Shown here: in pieces, positions 27,908-37,112 of the stretch | Position numbering within the stretch: the stretch's first letter is position 1 | Layout: every line of letters starts with the position of its first letter | Source: Arsenicicoccus sp. oral taxon 190 | GTDB taxonomy: Bacteria > Actinomycetota > Actinomycetes > Actinomycetales > Dermatophilaceae | Assembly: GCF_001189535.1 (NCBI RefSeq) | Contig: NZ_CP012070.1 | Span: forward strand, 3,224,001 to 3,288,000 | DNA: 64,000 nucleotides | Reading direction: 5' to 3' | Notes under the pieces: model-generated | Told to the model about the DNA's origin: nothing | Seen by the model: the letters and a program-made list of their open reading frames with translations, nothing else | Databases searched by the model: none | Made by a program: the position numbers and the translations under genes

Positions 27908-27976
27908 GCCATTGGTCACCAATGACGTTCTGGATCGTTCAAGAGGTTGGCTGAGACGCGATTGGTGACCAATGGC
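27908..27976. repeat. paired ATTGGTSACCAAT palindromes
   Basis: GCCATTGGTCACCAAT (27908-27923) and its exact complement (27961-27976) lie 37 bases apart. Each arm is itself a 13-bp palindrome. They lie between convergent crcB and the FAH gene, so a terminator role is as likely as protein binding. Confidence 0.8.
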
Positions 27977-28033
27977 GCCGACAAAGGAGTGCGGGGTGCC
28001 GGCGTGGGGGGGCGGCGTGGGGGCGGCGCGCGG

Positions 28034-28813
28034 CTACCGGGCGCGGACGAAGGGGTTGGACAGCGTCCCGATCCCCTCGATCTCCACGTCGACGCGCTGC
28101 CCCTCCTGCACCGGCCCGACGCCCGCCGGTGTGCCGGTCAGGATCACGTCCCCCGGCAGCAGCGTGAACGACTGGGAGACATGGGAGATCAGCGTGGCGA
28201 CGTCGAAGATCAGGTCCGCGGTGGACCCGTCCTGCACCGTCTCGCCGTCGAGGCGGGTCTGCAGGCGCAGGCGGCTCGGGTCCAGGTCGGTCTCGATCCA
28301 CGGGCCGAGCGGCTTGGAGCCGTCGAACCCCTTGGCCCGCGACCACTGCCCGTCCGCCTTCTGGTGGTCCCGCGCCGTGACGTCGTTGGCGCAGGTGTAG
28401 CCGAAGACCGTCGCCATGGCGAGCTCGGGCTCGACGTTGCGCACCATCTTGCCGATGACCACGGCGAGCTCACCCTCGTAGTGGATGTTGCTGCTGGTCG
28501 CCAGCATCGGCACCGGGTCCCCCGGACCGCACACGGCGGTGTTGGGGACGAGGAACATCAGCGGCTCCGTGGGCAGGTCGTTGCCCATCTCCTTGGCGTG
28601 GTCGGCGTAGTTGCGCCCGATCCCGACCACCTTGCTACGCGGGATCACCGGCGCGAGCAGCCGGACGTCGTCCAGCGGGTAGCGCTGTCCCGTGAAGGCG
28701 ATTTGCTGGTAGATCGGGTCGCCGCCGATCTGGGCGACGACGAGGTCGTCGCCCTCCTGCTCGACGACGCCGAAGGCCGGGTCTTCCCCAAGGGTGAATC
28801 TCGCGATACGCAC
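28034..28813 (-). CDS. fumarylacetoacetate hydrolase family protein
   Basis: 259 residues. FAH fold: GIGRNYADHAKEMG, HYEGELAVVIGK (metal-binding Glu pair), GYTCANDVTARDHQ, GFDGSKPLGPW and LPGDVILTGTPAGVGP. It is the counterpart of mycobacterial Rv2993c, which is encoded next to gltX. Members hydrolyse or decarboxylate beta-keto or hydroxy-diene-dioate substrates; the physiological one is unknown. GTG start at 28813. Confidence 0.9.
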   Translation of the reverse strand: MRIARFTLGEDPAFGVVEQEGDDLVVAQIGGDPIYQQIAFTGQRYPLDDVRLLAPVIPRSKVVGIGRNYADHAKEMGNDLPTEPLMFLVPNTAVCGPGDPVPMLATSSNIHYEGELAVVIGKMVRNVEPELAMATVFGYTCANDVTARDHQKADGQWSRAKGFDGSKPLGPWIETDLDPSRLRLQTRLDGETVQDGSTADLIFDVATLISHVSQSFTLLPGDVILTGTPAGVGPVQEGQRVDVEIEGIGTLSNPFVRAR

Positions 28814-28818
28814 CCCCC

Positions 28819-28888
28819 AAACCTACCCCCGGCGGAAGGATCGACCGGCCTTCGTTCCCCAGGCTGATACTCCTACCGGCGGTAGGTT
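28819..28888 (-). terminator. hairpin at the 3' end of the DUF1992 gene
   Basis: AACCTACC (28819-28826) pairs with GGTAGGTT (28881-28888), and inner CCCGG/CCGGC bases extend the arms. The 5' arm on the transcript includes the DUF1992 stop codon, so it could terminate that gene before the FAH gene. Confidence 0.45.
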
Positions 28889-29388
28889 CGCTGGATGCGG
28901 CGCCACCAGACGGCGGCGCGACGGTCGGCCTCGGCCTGCTCCCGCGCACGCCGCTCCTCCTCCGAGCGCAGCCGGGCCTGTGCCTCCGCGAGACGGCGGT
29001 GCTCGCGCCATACGGCCACCAGCTCCTCGACGTCGAGGACCTTGGCGATGGGCGGCATCTGGGGACCGGCCGCCGGGCGCAGCCGGTCGAGCTTCACGCG
29101 CCGGTTGTAGTCCTCGACGATCGCGCGCACCGACTCCTCGCGCGGGACGTCCCGCAGCGTCTGCGGCATGTCGTGGGCTTCCTTGCGCAGCGCCATGGTC
29201 GGGTTCATCGCGCCCGTCATGTCGAGCTGCTCGCGCTCGATCAGCCCGTTGATCCACCAGTCCTCGCGATAGGGCCGGTCGAGGCTGGGCAGCGGCTTGC
29301 CGGCGCCGGGGAGGTTGTCGAGCTCCCCACGCTCCTGGGCCTCCCGGATGCGCCTCTCCGCGATGGTCTCGACGTGGTGCGGGTCCAT
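28873..29388 (-). CDS. DUF1992 family protein (DnaJ-C28 homolog)
   Basis: 171 residues. ETIAERRIREAQERGELDNL followed by PGAGKPL is the DUF1992 signature; the C-terminal half is a charged helix, probably coiled coil, ending in RRIQRTYRR. Related eukaryotic proteins (DNAJC28) lack a clear biochemical role. The ATG at 29388 begins the conserved domain. Confidence 0.85.
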   Translation of the reverse strand: MDPHHVETIAERRIREAQERGELDNLPGAGKPLPSLDRPYREDWWINGLIEREQLDMTGAMNPTMALRKEAHDMPQTLRDVPREESVRAIVEDYNRRVKLDRLRPAAGPQMPPIAKVLDVEELVAVWREHRRLAEAQARLRSEEERRAREQAEADRRAAVWWRRIQRTYRR

Positions 29389-29432
29389 CGCCGCATTGTC
29401 CCACCGTCGCGGCCCGCACCTAGGATCGGCGG

Positions 29433-30359
29433 GTGATCGTGCTGACCCGTGCCGAGTGGGAGCCGCTCGCCGCCGCGCACCGGGAGCGGGCCGAGGCGGC
29501 CACCGCGGCGCACCTTGCGCGACGGGCCCGCGGGGAGAAGCACCCGGTCGAGGACTTCCTCTTCGAGTACTACGGTCTCCGCCCAGGCCATCTCGCGCGC
29601 TGGCACCCGGGTCCTGGTGTGGCGCTGGTGGATTCGCCGGAGCACGCGGCCTGGTCCTACTACGCCACCTCCGGGGGGCTCACCTCGCTCGACGTCGGGT
29701 CGTATGCCGAGAAGCGTGGCGCCACCGTCAGGTTCGTCCGCGAGCTGCTGGCGTCGACGCACGGGCGCGAGGCCCGCTTCGGCTGCTTCGGGCTGCACGA
29801 GTGGGCGATGGTCTATCGCCAGCCCGAGGACGAGGTGCGGCACGGCTCGCTGCCGCTGCGGCTGGGGCACGCCGGGACGGACGAGGTGGTGGAGGCCCAC
29901 GAGATCCGCTGCACCCACTTCGACGCCTACCGCTTCTTCACCCCGGACGCGTTGGGGCGCAACGTGGTTCGGCCCACTCGCGACACGATCCAGAGCCACG
30001 AGCAGCCCGGCTGCCTGCACGGCGGCGCGATGGACCTCTACCGGTGGGCGTTCAAGCTCGCCCCCGGGATACCGGGCGACCTGGTGCTCGACTGCTTCGA
30101 GATCGCCCGGGAGGCAAGGCTGCTCGACATGATGAGCTCGCCCTACGACACCGGGTCGCTGGGGTTGCCCAACATCGCGATCGAGACGGCGGACGGCAAG
30201 GCCGAGCACGTGCGCCGGCAGCGCGCCATCAGCGAGGCCGCGGCGCCGGTGCGCGCGCGGCTGATCGCCGCCTGCGAGGCGCTGATCGTCGCCTCCGACG
30301 CGCTGATCGCCACCGGCGACGCCCCCCTCGACCCACGCCGAGCCGGGAGCTCACGCTGA
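29433..30359 (+). CDS. uncharacterised protein annotated as 3-methyladenine DNA glycosylase
   Basis: 308 residues with no membrane segment. Visible conserved blocks are EDFLFEYYGLRPGHLARWHPG, YGLHEWAMVY-like FGCFGLHEWAMVYR, THFDAYRFFTPDA and QPGCLHGGAMDLYRWAFKL. Actinobacterial homologs carry the 3-methyladenine glycosylase label, but I see no helix-hairpin-helix glycosylase motif, so the name should be treated as provisional. It is divergent from DUF1992 and converges on cimA; its stop lies within a small tandem duplication. Confidence 0.65.
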   Translation: MIVLTRAEWEPLAAAHRERAEAATAAHLARRARGEKHPVEDFLFEYYGLRPGHLARWHPGPGVALVDSPEHAAWSYYATSGGLTSLDVGSYAEKRGATVRFVRELLASTHGREARFGCFGLHEWAMVYRQPEDEVRHGSLPLRLGHAGTDEVVEAHEIRCTHFDAYRFFTPDALGRNVVRPTRDTIQSHEQPGCLHGGAMDLYRWAFKLAPGIPGDLVLDCFEIAREARLLDMMSSPYDTGSLGLPNIAIETADGKAEHVRRQRAISEAAAPVRARLIAACEALIVASDALIATGDAPLDPRRAGSSR

Positions 30360-30381
30360 GCCCGGAGCTCACGCTGAGCCC
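30346..30381. repeat. 18-bp tandem duplication
   Basis: GGAGCTCACGCTGAGCCC occurs twice back to back (30346-30363 and 30364-30381); the glycosylase-like gene's stop codon falls in the first unit. Confidence 0.85.
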
Positions 30382-30397
30382 GGAGCCCGCCCCCGTG

Positions 30398-31984
30398 TCA
30401 GCGGACGGGGACCCCGGCGCTGTGCAGCCCGTAGGTCAGCCCGTCCAGCAGCGCCATCCACGACGCCTCGACGATGTTGGCCGCCACGCCCACCGTGGTC
30501 CACGACTGGTTGTCGTCGGCCATCTCGATGAGCACGCGGGTGATGGCGTCCGAGCCGTGCGCGGAGTCGAGGATGCGGACCTTGTAGTCCACCAGCTCGA
30601 CGCCGTCGATCTCGGGGTAGACGCCGACGAGGGCGTTGCGCAGCCCCTCGTCGAGCGCGTTGACGGGCCCGTTGCCCTCGCCGGTGGCCACGAGCCGGCG
30701 GCCACCCGCCCGCAGCTTGACCGTCGCCTCCGACACGGCCACCCCGTCGCCGCGCGCCTCGGCGATGACCCGCCAGGACTCGACCTCGCAGTAGGAGATC
30801 GGTTCGCCCGTCACCTCCCGGCGCAGCAGCAGCTCGAAGGACGCGTCGGCGGCGTCGAAGGTCCAGCCGCGCAGCTCGAGGTCCTTGACCAGCGCCACGA
30901 TCCGCGCCTGCACCTCCCCCTGACCCGACAGGTCCAGCCCGAGCTCGCGGGCCCGCAGCTCGATCGACGCGCGACCGGCCATGTCGGACACCAGGGTTCG
31001 CATCCGGTTGCCGACCGAGGAGGGGTCGGTGTGCTGGTAGAGGTCGGGGTCGACCTTGAGCGCCGACGCGTGCAACCCCGCCTTGTGGGCGAACGCCGAG
31101 GACCCGACGTAGGGCTGCCGGCCGTAGGGGGTGATGTTGGTGATCTCGCTGATGGAGTGGGAGATCCGCGAGGCCTCGGCCAGCTGGGCGTCGGCCACGA
31201 CGGGCCGGTCGAGCTTGAGCTGCAGGTTGCTGATGATGGTGAGCAGGTCGGCGTTGCCGGTGCGCTCGCCATACCCGTTGACGGTGCCCTGCACCTGCAC
31301 GACGCCCGCGTCGACCGCGGCGAGGGAGTTGGCGACGGCGCAGCCGGTGTCGTTGTGGCAGTGGATCCCGAGCGGGGCGCCGGTGCTGCGGGTCACGTCA
31401 TCGACCACGTCGGCGATCCGGGACGGCAGCATGCCGCCGTTGGTGTCGCACAGGGCGACCACCTCGGCGCCGGACTCGACCGCGGCACGCACCGCCTCCA
31501 GCGCGTAGTCGCGGTCCAGCTGGTAGCCGTCGAAGAAGTGCTCGGCGTCGAGGAACACCCGCCGCCCCTCCCCGACGAGGAAGGTCACGGTGTCGCGGAT
31601 CATCGCGAGGTTCTCCGCGAGCGTGGTGCGCAGCGCCTGCTCCACGTGCCGGGTGTGGGCCTTGGCGACGAGGGTGATGGCCGGCGCGCCGGAGTCGAGC
31701 AAGGCCCGCACCTGGGCGTCGCTGTGCGCCTGACCGCCCGCCTTGCGGGTGGCGCCGAAGGCCGTCAGCACGGCGTGCTGCAGCCGCAGATCCCGTGCCC
31801 CGGCGAAGAACTCGGTGTCGCGCGGGTTGGCGCCCGGCCAGCCGCCCTCGATGAACCCCACGCCCAGCTCGTCCAGGTGCCGCGCGATCGCGATCTTGTC
31901 CTGGACGGTCAGGTGCAGACCCTCCTGCTGCGCGCCGTCGCGCAGGGTGGTGTCGTAGACCTGCAGTGCGGGCCGGTCTCCCAT
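30398..31984 (-). CDS. cimA: (R)-citramalate synthase
   Basis: 528 residues. Condenses pyruvate with acetyl-CoA to citramalate, the threonine-independent entry to isoleucine. YDTTLRDGAQQEGLHLTV, FIEGGWPGANPRD, LCDTNGGMLPSR and HCHNDTGCAVANSL are the alpha-isopropylmalate-synthase-family catalytic and metal motifs; a C-terminal regulatory (LeuA dimer) domain is present from about residue 390. Citramalate synthase rather than LeuA is inferred from the TTLRDGAQQEG form and length. LeuCD and LeuB in the window would process its product. Confidence 0.9.
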   Translation of the reverse strand: MGDRPALQVYDTTLRDGAQQEGLHLTVQDKIAIARHLDELGVGFIEGGWPGANPRDTEFFAGARDLRLQHAVLTAFGATRKAGGQAHSDAQVRALLDSGAPAITLVAKAHTRHVEQALRTTLAENLAMIRDTVTFLVGEGRRVFLDAEHFFDGYQLDRDYALEAVRAAVESGAEVVALCDTNGGMLPSRIADVVDDVTRSTGAPLGIHCHNDTGCAVANSLAAVDAGVVQVQGTVNGYGERTGNADLLTIISNLQLKLDRPVVADAQLAEASRISHSISEITNITPYGRQPYVGSSAFAHKAGLHASALKVDPDLYQHTDPSSVGNRMRTLVSDMAGRASIELRARELGLDLSGQGEVQARIVALVKDLELRGWTFDAADASFELLLRREVTGEPISYCEVESWRVIAEARGDGVAVSEATVKLRAGGRRLVATGEGNGPVNALDEGLRNALVGVYPEIDGVELVDYKVRILDSAHGSDAITRVLIEMADDNQSWTTVGVAANIVEASWMALLDGLTYGLHSAGVPVR

Positions 31985-32057
31985 GGCTCGTCCTCTCGGG
32001 CAGGGTGCGGTCGTGCGCCCATGATGGGCCCGTATGCCGCTCCCCCGCCTCGCCGTC

Positions 32058-32777
32058 TCACCGCCTCGCGGCCGCCACGAGCGCGTCGAAGAGGGCAGGG
32101 TCGGTGCCCGCCTCGGGGTGCCACTGCACCGCGAGGCAGAAGTCCGCGGCCGGGTCCTCCATGGCCTCGAGGGTGCCGTCCGCCGCCCACGCCGTCGCCT
32201 CGTAGCCGGGGTGGGTCAGCACCGACTGGTGGTGGTAGGTCGGCACCTGCGCCCGCTCCCCGACCAGCGCGGCGAGCCTCGAGCCGGGCCGCACCGACAC
32301 GTCGTGCGTCCCGAAGACCCCTGGCGCCGGCGAGTGCTCGTCGTGCCCGACCCGGTCGGGCACGTGCTGCTCCAGCGTCCCACCCGCCTCCACCGCCATG
32401 ACCTGCATGCCCCGGCAGATCCCGAGCAGCGGCAGGCCGCGCCGCCGGGCCTCGGCGACCAGCAGCAGCTCGGTCTCGTCGCGGTCCGGGCGGGCCTCCT
32501 GCACCGACGGGTGGGGTTGCGCGCCATACCGGCTCGCCTCGACGTCGACGCCACCGCTGATGATCAGGGCGTCGACGCGGTCCAGCCACCCCGCGACAAC
32601 CTGCGGGGTGACGTCGAGCCGCGGCACGAGCAGGACGGGCAGCGCGCCCGCCCGCTCGACCGCGAGGGTGTAGTCGCGGGGCAGCACCGCGGACGGCTGG
32701 TCGACCCACGGCGCGCGGGTGACGTCCTCGACATACGTCGTCAGGGCGACGACCCGCAGGTCAGAGCGGGGTGACAT
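32058..32777 (-). CDS. class I glutamine amidotransferase-like hydrolase (PuuD type)
   Basis: 239 residues. DALIISGGVDVEASRYG, LPLLGICRGMQVMAVEAGG with the nucleophilic Cys, and FCLAVQWHPEAG with the His are the peptidase C26 triad region; it resembles gamma-glutamyl-GABA hydrolase PuuD and mycobacterial Rv2859c. It would release glutamate from a gamma-glutamylated product at the end of the operon's pathway. The ATG at 32777 overlaps the SDR gene by 17 bp. Confidence 0.88.
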   Translation of the reverse strand: MSPRSDLRVVALTTYVEDVTRAPWVDQPSAVLPRDYTLAVERAGALPVLLVPRLDVTPQVVAGWLDRVDALIISGGVDVEASRYGAQPHPSVQEARPDRDETELLLVAEARRRGLPLLGICRGMQVMAVEAGGTLEQHVPDRVGHDEHSPAPGVFGTHDVSVRPGSRLAALVGERAQVPTYHHQSVLTHPGYEATAWAADGTLEAMEDPAADFCLAVQWHPEAGTDPALFDALVAAARR

Positions 32778-33528
32778 AGGCGCCCGCGATGCCGCCGTCG
32801 ACCAGGAACTGCGAGGCCGTGATGAAGGAGGACTCGTCGCTGGCGAGGAAGACCACGGCGTTGGCGAGCTCCTCCGGCTCGGCGAATCGGCCCATGGGGA
32901 TGTGGACCATCCGGCGCGCGGCCCGCTCGGGGTCCTTGGCGAAGAGCTCCTGCAGCAGCGGGGTGTTGACCGGCCCGGGGCACAGCGCGTTGACGCGCAC
33001 CCCCTCGCGCGCGAACTGCACACCGAGCTCGCGCGACATCGACAGCACCCCGCCCTTGCTCGCGGTGTAGGAGATCTGGGAGGTCGCGGCCCCCATCACG
33101 GCGACGAACGAGGCTGTGTTGATGATGGATCCGTGCTTCTGCTCCAGCATGTAGGGCAGCGCGGCCTTGCAGCAGAGGTAGACGCTGGTGAGGTTGACCT
33201 CCTGCACCCGGCGCCATGCCTCGAGGTCGGTGGTGAGGATCGAGTCGTCCTCGGGCGGGGAGATGCCGGCGTTGTTGAAGGCGACGTCGACCGAGCCGTA
33301 GGTGTCGAACGCGGCCTTGAACAACGCCTCCACCTGCTCGGCGTCCGTCACGTCGCACGCCACGAAGAGCCCGTCGACCTCCTGCGCGACGCGCGGACCG
33401 TTGGTGGTGTCGAGGTCGCCGATCACGACCCTCGCCCCCTCCTCGGCGAACCGTCGCACGGTCGCCAGGCCGATGCCGCTGCAGCCGCCCGTGACGACGG
33501 CGACCTTTCCTTCGAGTCGAGCACCCAT
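32761..33528 (-). CDS. short-chain dehydrogenase/reductase
   Basis: 255 residues. Classical SDR: TGGCSGIGLA cofactor motif, NNAGISPPE, and the Ser-Tyr-Lys triad in TASFVAVMGAATSQISYTASK. C-terminal IPMGRFAEPEELANAVVFL and FLVDGGIAGAYVTPL are typical of the family. Synteny with Rv2857c suggests a role in the same gamma-glutamyl-amine pathway. AAGGAAC lies ten bases before the ATG. Confidence 0.9.
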   Translation of the reverse strand: MGARLEGKVAVVTGGCSGIGLATVRRFAEEGARVVIGDLDTTNGPRVAQEVDGLFVACDVTDAEQVEALFKAAFDTYGSVDVAFNNAGISPPEDDSILTTDLEAWRRVQEVNLTSVYLCCKAALPYMLEQKHGSIINTASFVAVMGAATSQISYTASKGGVLSMSRELGVQFAREGVRVNALCPGPVNTPLLQELFAKDPERAARRMVHIPMGRFAEPEELANAVVFLASDESSFITASQFLVDGGIAGAYVTPL

Positions 33529-33608
33529 GGTGGGCAGTTCCTTTCGTCGTTCTTGTCGATGGCGGTGGATCGTGCGGAGCACGCCGTATGCCGTGCCGGG
33601 GGTCGGCG

Positions 33609-34973
33609 TCACGCGTCGGCGATGAAGACGTTCTTGACGTCGGTGAAGGAGTCGAGCGCGTCGGGGCCGAGCTCGCGGCCGAGCCCGGACTGCTTGAAGC
33701 CACCGAACGGCGTCGAGTAGCGCACGCTGGCATGGGAGTTGACCGACAGGTTGCCGGCCTGGACCGCGCGGGACACGCGCAGCGCCCGGCCCACGTCGCG
33801 CGTCCAGATCGAGCCGGACAGGCCGTAGTGCGTGTCGTTGGCCATCCGGATCGCGTCGGCCTCGTCGTCGAAGGGCAGCACGGCGACGACGGGCCCGAAG
33901 ACCTCCTCCTGCCAGACCGCGTCCCGGGTCGAGCGGGGCAGCACGACGGTGGGGGCATACCAGTGGCCCCCGCCGTCGGGGCGCGTGCCGCGGAAGGCCA
34001 CGTCGACGTCGGCCCCCTCGACGTAGGCCGAGACGCGGTCGTGGTGTTCGGCGCTGACCAGCGGACCCATCTGGGTGGCCTCGTCGCCCGGGTCGGCGAC
34101 CACGACGCCCTCGACCGCCGGCTCGAAGCGCTCCATGAACGCGTCGAAGACGCTGCGCTGCACCAGGATCCGGCTGCGGGCGCAGCAGTCCTGGCCGGCG
34201 TTGTCGAAGACGCTCATGGGGGCGCTGTCGGCGGCCTGGTCGAGGTCGGCGTCGGCGAAGACGATGTTGGCGGACTTGCCCCCGAGCTCGAGGGTGATGC
34301 GCTTGATCCGGTCGGCGGCGCCGCGCATGATGCGCTGCCCCACGGCCGTGGACCCGGTGAAGCAGACCTTGGCGACGTCGTCGTGCGTGACGAAGCGCTC
34401 CCCCACCACCGAGCCCTTGCCGGGCAGGATCGTGAGGACGTGCTCGGGCAGCCCTGCCTCCAGGGCGAGCTCGCCGATCCGCATCGCGGTGAGCGGGGTC
34501 AGCTCCGCCGGCTTGAGGACGACGGCGTTGCCGGCGGCCAGGGCCGGCGCGAAGCCCCAGGCGGCGATGGGCATGGGGAAGTTCCACGGCACGATGACCC
34601 CGACGACGCCGAGCGGCTCCTTGAAGGTCACGTCGAAGCCCCCGGCCACGGGGATCTGCCTGCCGCACAGGCGTTCCGGGGCCGCCGCGTAGTAGTGGAG
34701 GACGTCGCGGACGTTGCCCGCCTCCCAGCGGGCGTTGCCGATCGTGTGGCCGGCGTTGTCGACCTCCAGCCGGGCCAGCTCCTCCACGTGGTCGTCCACG
34801 ACGTCGGCGAAGCGCCGCAGCAGCCGGCCGCGGTCCGCGGGCGCCATACCGGCCCAGGCCCGCTGGGCCGGGACCGCGCGGGCGATGGCCTCGTCGGTGG
34901 CCTGCTCGTCGACGAGCTCGACCTCCCGCAGCCGCTCGCCGGTGGCGGGGTTGATGATCTCGTGGGTCGTCAC
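33609..34973 (-). CDS. aldehyde dehydrogenase (PuuC/AldC-like)
   Basis: 454 residues. NAD(P)-dependent ALDH: VVIVPWNFP-type segment GVIVPWNFPMPIA, FTGSTAVGQRI cofactor loop, LELGGKSANIVFAD with the general-base Glu, and the catalytic Cys in FDNAGQDCCARSRI. It would oxidise a gamma-glutamyl-amino-aldehyde to the acid. The GTG at 34973 begins one base after the stop of the preceding ligase gene, so translation is coupled. Confidence 0.92.
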   Translation of the reverse strand: MTTHEIINPATGERLREVELVDEQATDEAIARAVPAQRAWAGMAPADRGRLLRRFADVVDDHVEELARLEVDNAGHTIGNARWEAGNVRDVLHYYAAAPERLCGRQIPVAGGFDVTFKEPLGVVGVIVPWNFPMPIAAWGFAPALAAGNAVVLKPAELTPLTAMRIGELALEAGLPEHVLTILPGKGSVVGERFVTHDDVAKVCFTGSTAVGQRIMRGAADRIKRITLELGGKSANIVFADADLDQAADSAPMSVFDNAGQDCCARSRILVQRSVFDAFMERFEPAVEGVVVADPGDEATQMGPLVSAEHHDRVSAYVEGADVDVAFRGTRPDGGGHWYAPTVVLPRSTRDAVWQEEVFGPVVAVLPFDDEADAIRMANDTHYGLSGSIWTRDVGRALRVSRAVQAGNLSVNSHASVRYSTPFGGFKQSGLGRELGPDALDSFTDVKNVFIADA

Positions 34974-34974
34974 G

Positions 34975-36339
34975 TCACAGCCTCTCGAATCCTCGGATGC
35001 GTTCCCAGTCGGTCACGGCGGCGCCGAACGCCGCCAGCTCGACGTCCGCCGCGTGCACGTAGTGGTCCACCACGTCGTCCCCGAGCAGCCGTCTGGCGAG
35101 CTCGGACCCGGCGAACCGGTCCCGCGCCTGCTGCAGCGTGGCGGGCACGTGCTCGGCGCCGGACGTGTAGGCGTTGCCCTCGAGCGCCGGTGGCAGCGTG
35201 AGCTGTTCGCGGATCCCGTGCAGGCCGCCCGCCAGCATGGCCGCGGTGGCGAGGTAGGGGTTCACGTCGCCGCCGGGGACGCGGTTCTCGACCCGGATGC
35301 CCTGCCCGTGGCCCACCACCCGCAGCGCGCAGGTGCGGTTGTCGGTGCCCCAGGCGACGGCGGTCGGCGCGAAGGATCCCTCGGCGAACCGCTTGTAGGA
35401 GTTGATGTTGGGCGCGTAGAGGACGGTCAGGTCCGCCATCGTCTCCAGCACCCCGGCCATGAAGTGCTCGAACACCTCGCTGCGCCCACCCTCGCGGTCG
35501 GGGTCGGCGAAGACGTTGCGTCCCGCCTCGTCCTGCAGCGACATGTGGATGTGGCACGAGCTGCCCTCGCGCTCGTCATACTTGGCCATGAAGGTGAGCG
35601 ACTGGCCGTGCCGGCCGGCGATCTCCTTGGCCGCGGTCTTGTAGACCGTGTGCGTGTCGCAGGTCCGGTGGACCTCCTCGTAGCGGAACACGATCTCGTG
35701 CTGGCCGAGGTTGCACTCTCCCTTGGCGCTCTCGACGATGGCGCCGCTGGCGTACATGGCGTTGCGGATGTCGCGCAGCAGCGGCTCGACCTTGGCGCCG
35801 CCGAGGATGGAATAGTCGACGTTGTAGCGGTTGGCCGGCGTCAGGCCTTGGTACCGGGCGTCCCAGGCCTGCTCGTAGGTGTCCTCGAAGACGATGAACT
35901 CCAGCTCGGTCCCCGCGAAGGAGCGCAGTCCCAGCTCGGCCGCGGCGTCCTGCTGGGCGCGCAGCACGGTGCGGGGCGCCTGACGGACCAGGCCGGTGCC
36001 GTCCATCCAGGACAGGTCGCACAGGATCGTCGCCGACCCCGGGCACCCCGGCGTGCGCCGCAGGCTGGCGAGGTCGAGGTCGAACATCATGTCGCCGTAA
36101 CCCTTCTCCCAGGAGGAGATGGCGTAGCCCTCGACGGTGTTCATCTCCACGTCCAGGGCGAGCAGGTAGTTGCACCCCTCGGTGCCGTCCTCCAGCACGT
36201 GGTCGAGGAAGAACTGCGGGTGCAGCCGCTTGCCGAGGAGCCGGCCCTGCATGTCGGGGAAGGCGACGACGATCGTGTCGATGGTGCCGTCCTCGCACTC
36301 CTGCCGCAGCTGGTCCAGGGTCAGGGTGGGTGCTTTCAC
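34975..36339 (-). CDS. glutamine-synthetase-like gamma-glutamyl-amine ligase (PuuA/GlnA4-like)
   Basis: 454 residues. GS fold with the N-terminal beta-grasp (VVAFPDMQGRLLGKRL) and ATP/metal motifs GTELEFIVFED, GQHEIVFRYEE and SSCHIHMSLQD. YKRFAEGSFAPTAVAWGTDNR is the substrate-binding stretch. It lies with ALDH, SDR and amidotransferase genes, the set of Rv2857c-Rv2860c and of Streptomyces glnA4 loci, so it probably glutamylates a polyamine or ethanolamine rather than ammonia. The GTG at 36339 has GGAGG upstream and overlaps the regulator stop (GTGA). Confidence 0.88.
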   Translation of the reverse strand: MKAPTLTLDQLRQECEDGTIDTIVVAFPDMQGRLLGKRLHPQFFLDHVLEDGTEGCNYLLALDVEMNTVEGYAISSWEKGYGDMMFDLDLASLRRTPGCPGSATILCDLSWMDGTGLVRQAPRTVLRAQQDAAAELGLRSFAGTELEFIVFEDTYEQAWDARYQGLTPANRYNVDYSILGGAKVEPLLRDIRNAMYASGAIVESAKGECNLGQHEIVFRYEEVHRTCDTHTVYKTAAKEIAGRHGQSLTFMAKYDEREGSSCHIHMSLQDEAGRNVFADPDREGGRSEVFEHFMAGVLETMADLTVLYAPNINSYKRFAEGSFAPTAVAWGTDNRTCALRVVGHGQGIRVENRVPGGDVNPYLATAAMLAGGLHGIREQLTLPPALEGNAYTSGAEHVPATLQQARDRFAGSELARRLLGDDVVDHYVHAADVELAAFGAAVTDWERIRGFERL

Positions 36340-37112
36340 GGGGTGCCTCCTGGGTGCGTGGTCGGGTGGGCGAGCAGGCCGCGCAGCAGGGCCGCCGTCT
36401 TGTCGCAGTGCTCCTCGGCGAGCTCGCGGGCGTCCTCCGGCTCGCCGGACAGGATCGCGTCGACGATGGCTACGTGGTCGGCGTTGGAGTGCTCGATGTT
36501 GCGGGGCAGGACCGGTATGGCGGCCAGCAGCTGGTGCAGCACCGACTGCGACCGGCTCACCGCCTCGACGAGCGAGGCGCTGCCCGACAGCCCCGCGATC
36601 GCGAGGTGCAGGCGCGAGTCCGCCTGCCGGTGCTCGGCGTTGTCCCGGCCGCTCGCCTCGGCCACGTCGCGCAGGCACTCCTTGAGCCAGCCCCGGTCGG
36701 CTGCGGGGAGCGCCCGGGAGGCAGCGAGGTAGGCCGTGCCCGGCTCGACGACCCGCCGGAAGCCCAGGACGTCCTCGAGGTCCGTCGTGACCCCGGCGAG
36801 GCCCGCCGACCCGGCGTCGTGGACGGCCCAGTCGTAGGTGACGAAGCTGCCGCCGCCGCGACCGCGCCGGGTCTCGACCATCCCGAGGTCCCGCAGCGTG
36901 GCGATGGCCTCCCGCAGCGTCACGCGGGACACCCCGAGCCGGGTCGCGAGCTCGCGCTCCGGCGGGAGCTGGGAGCCGGTGGGCAGCACCCCCAGCCGCA
37001 CCGCGGTGGCGAGCTGCTCCACGGTCGCCTCGAAGGCCTGGCCCTCCCGGACCGGGCGGAGCACGACCTCGGGGACCAGGTCCTGCGCGGTCATCCTGCT
37101 CGGCTGCGTCAC
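36336..37112 (-). CDS. GntR family regulator, FadR/FCD subfamily
   Basis: 258 residues. Winged HTH at residues about 30-80 (LPPERELATRLGVSRVTLRE), then an FCD ligand-binding all-helical domain with the metal-binding His/Asp pattern (DSRLHLAIAGLSGS and HVAIVDAI). It is the second gene of the amine operon and the likely local repressor. The GTG at 37112 overlaps the permease stop (GTGA), which supports this start over an ATG at 37094. Confidence 0.92.
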   Translation of the reverse strand: MTQPSRMTAQDLVPEVVLRPVREGQAFEATVEQLATAVRLGVLPTGSQLPPERELATRLGVSRVTLREAIATLRDLGMVETRRGRGGGSFVTYDWAVHDAGSAGLAGVTTDLEDVLGFRRVVEPGTAYLAASRALPAADRGWLKECLRDVAEASGRDNAEHRQADSRLHLAIAGLSGSASLVEAVSRSQSVLHQLLAAIPVLPRNIEHSNADHVAIVDAILSGEPEDARELAEEHCDKTAALLRGLLAHPTTHPGGTP

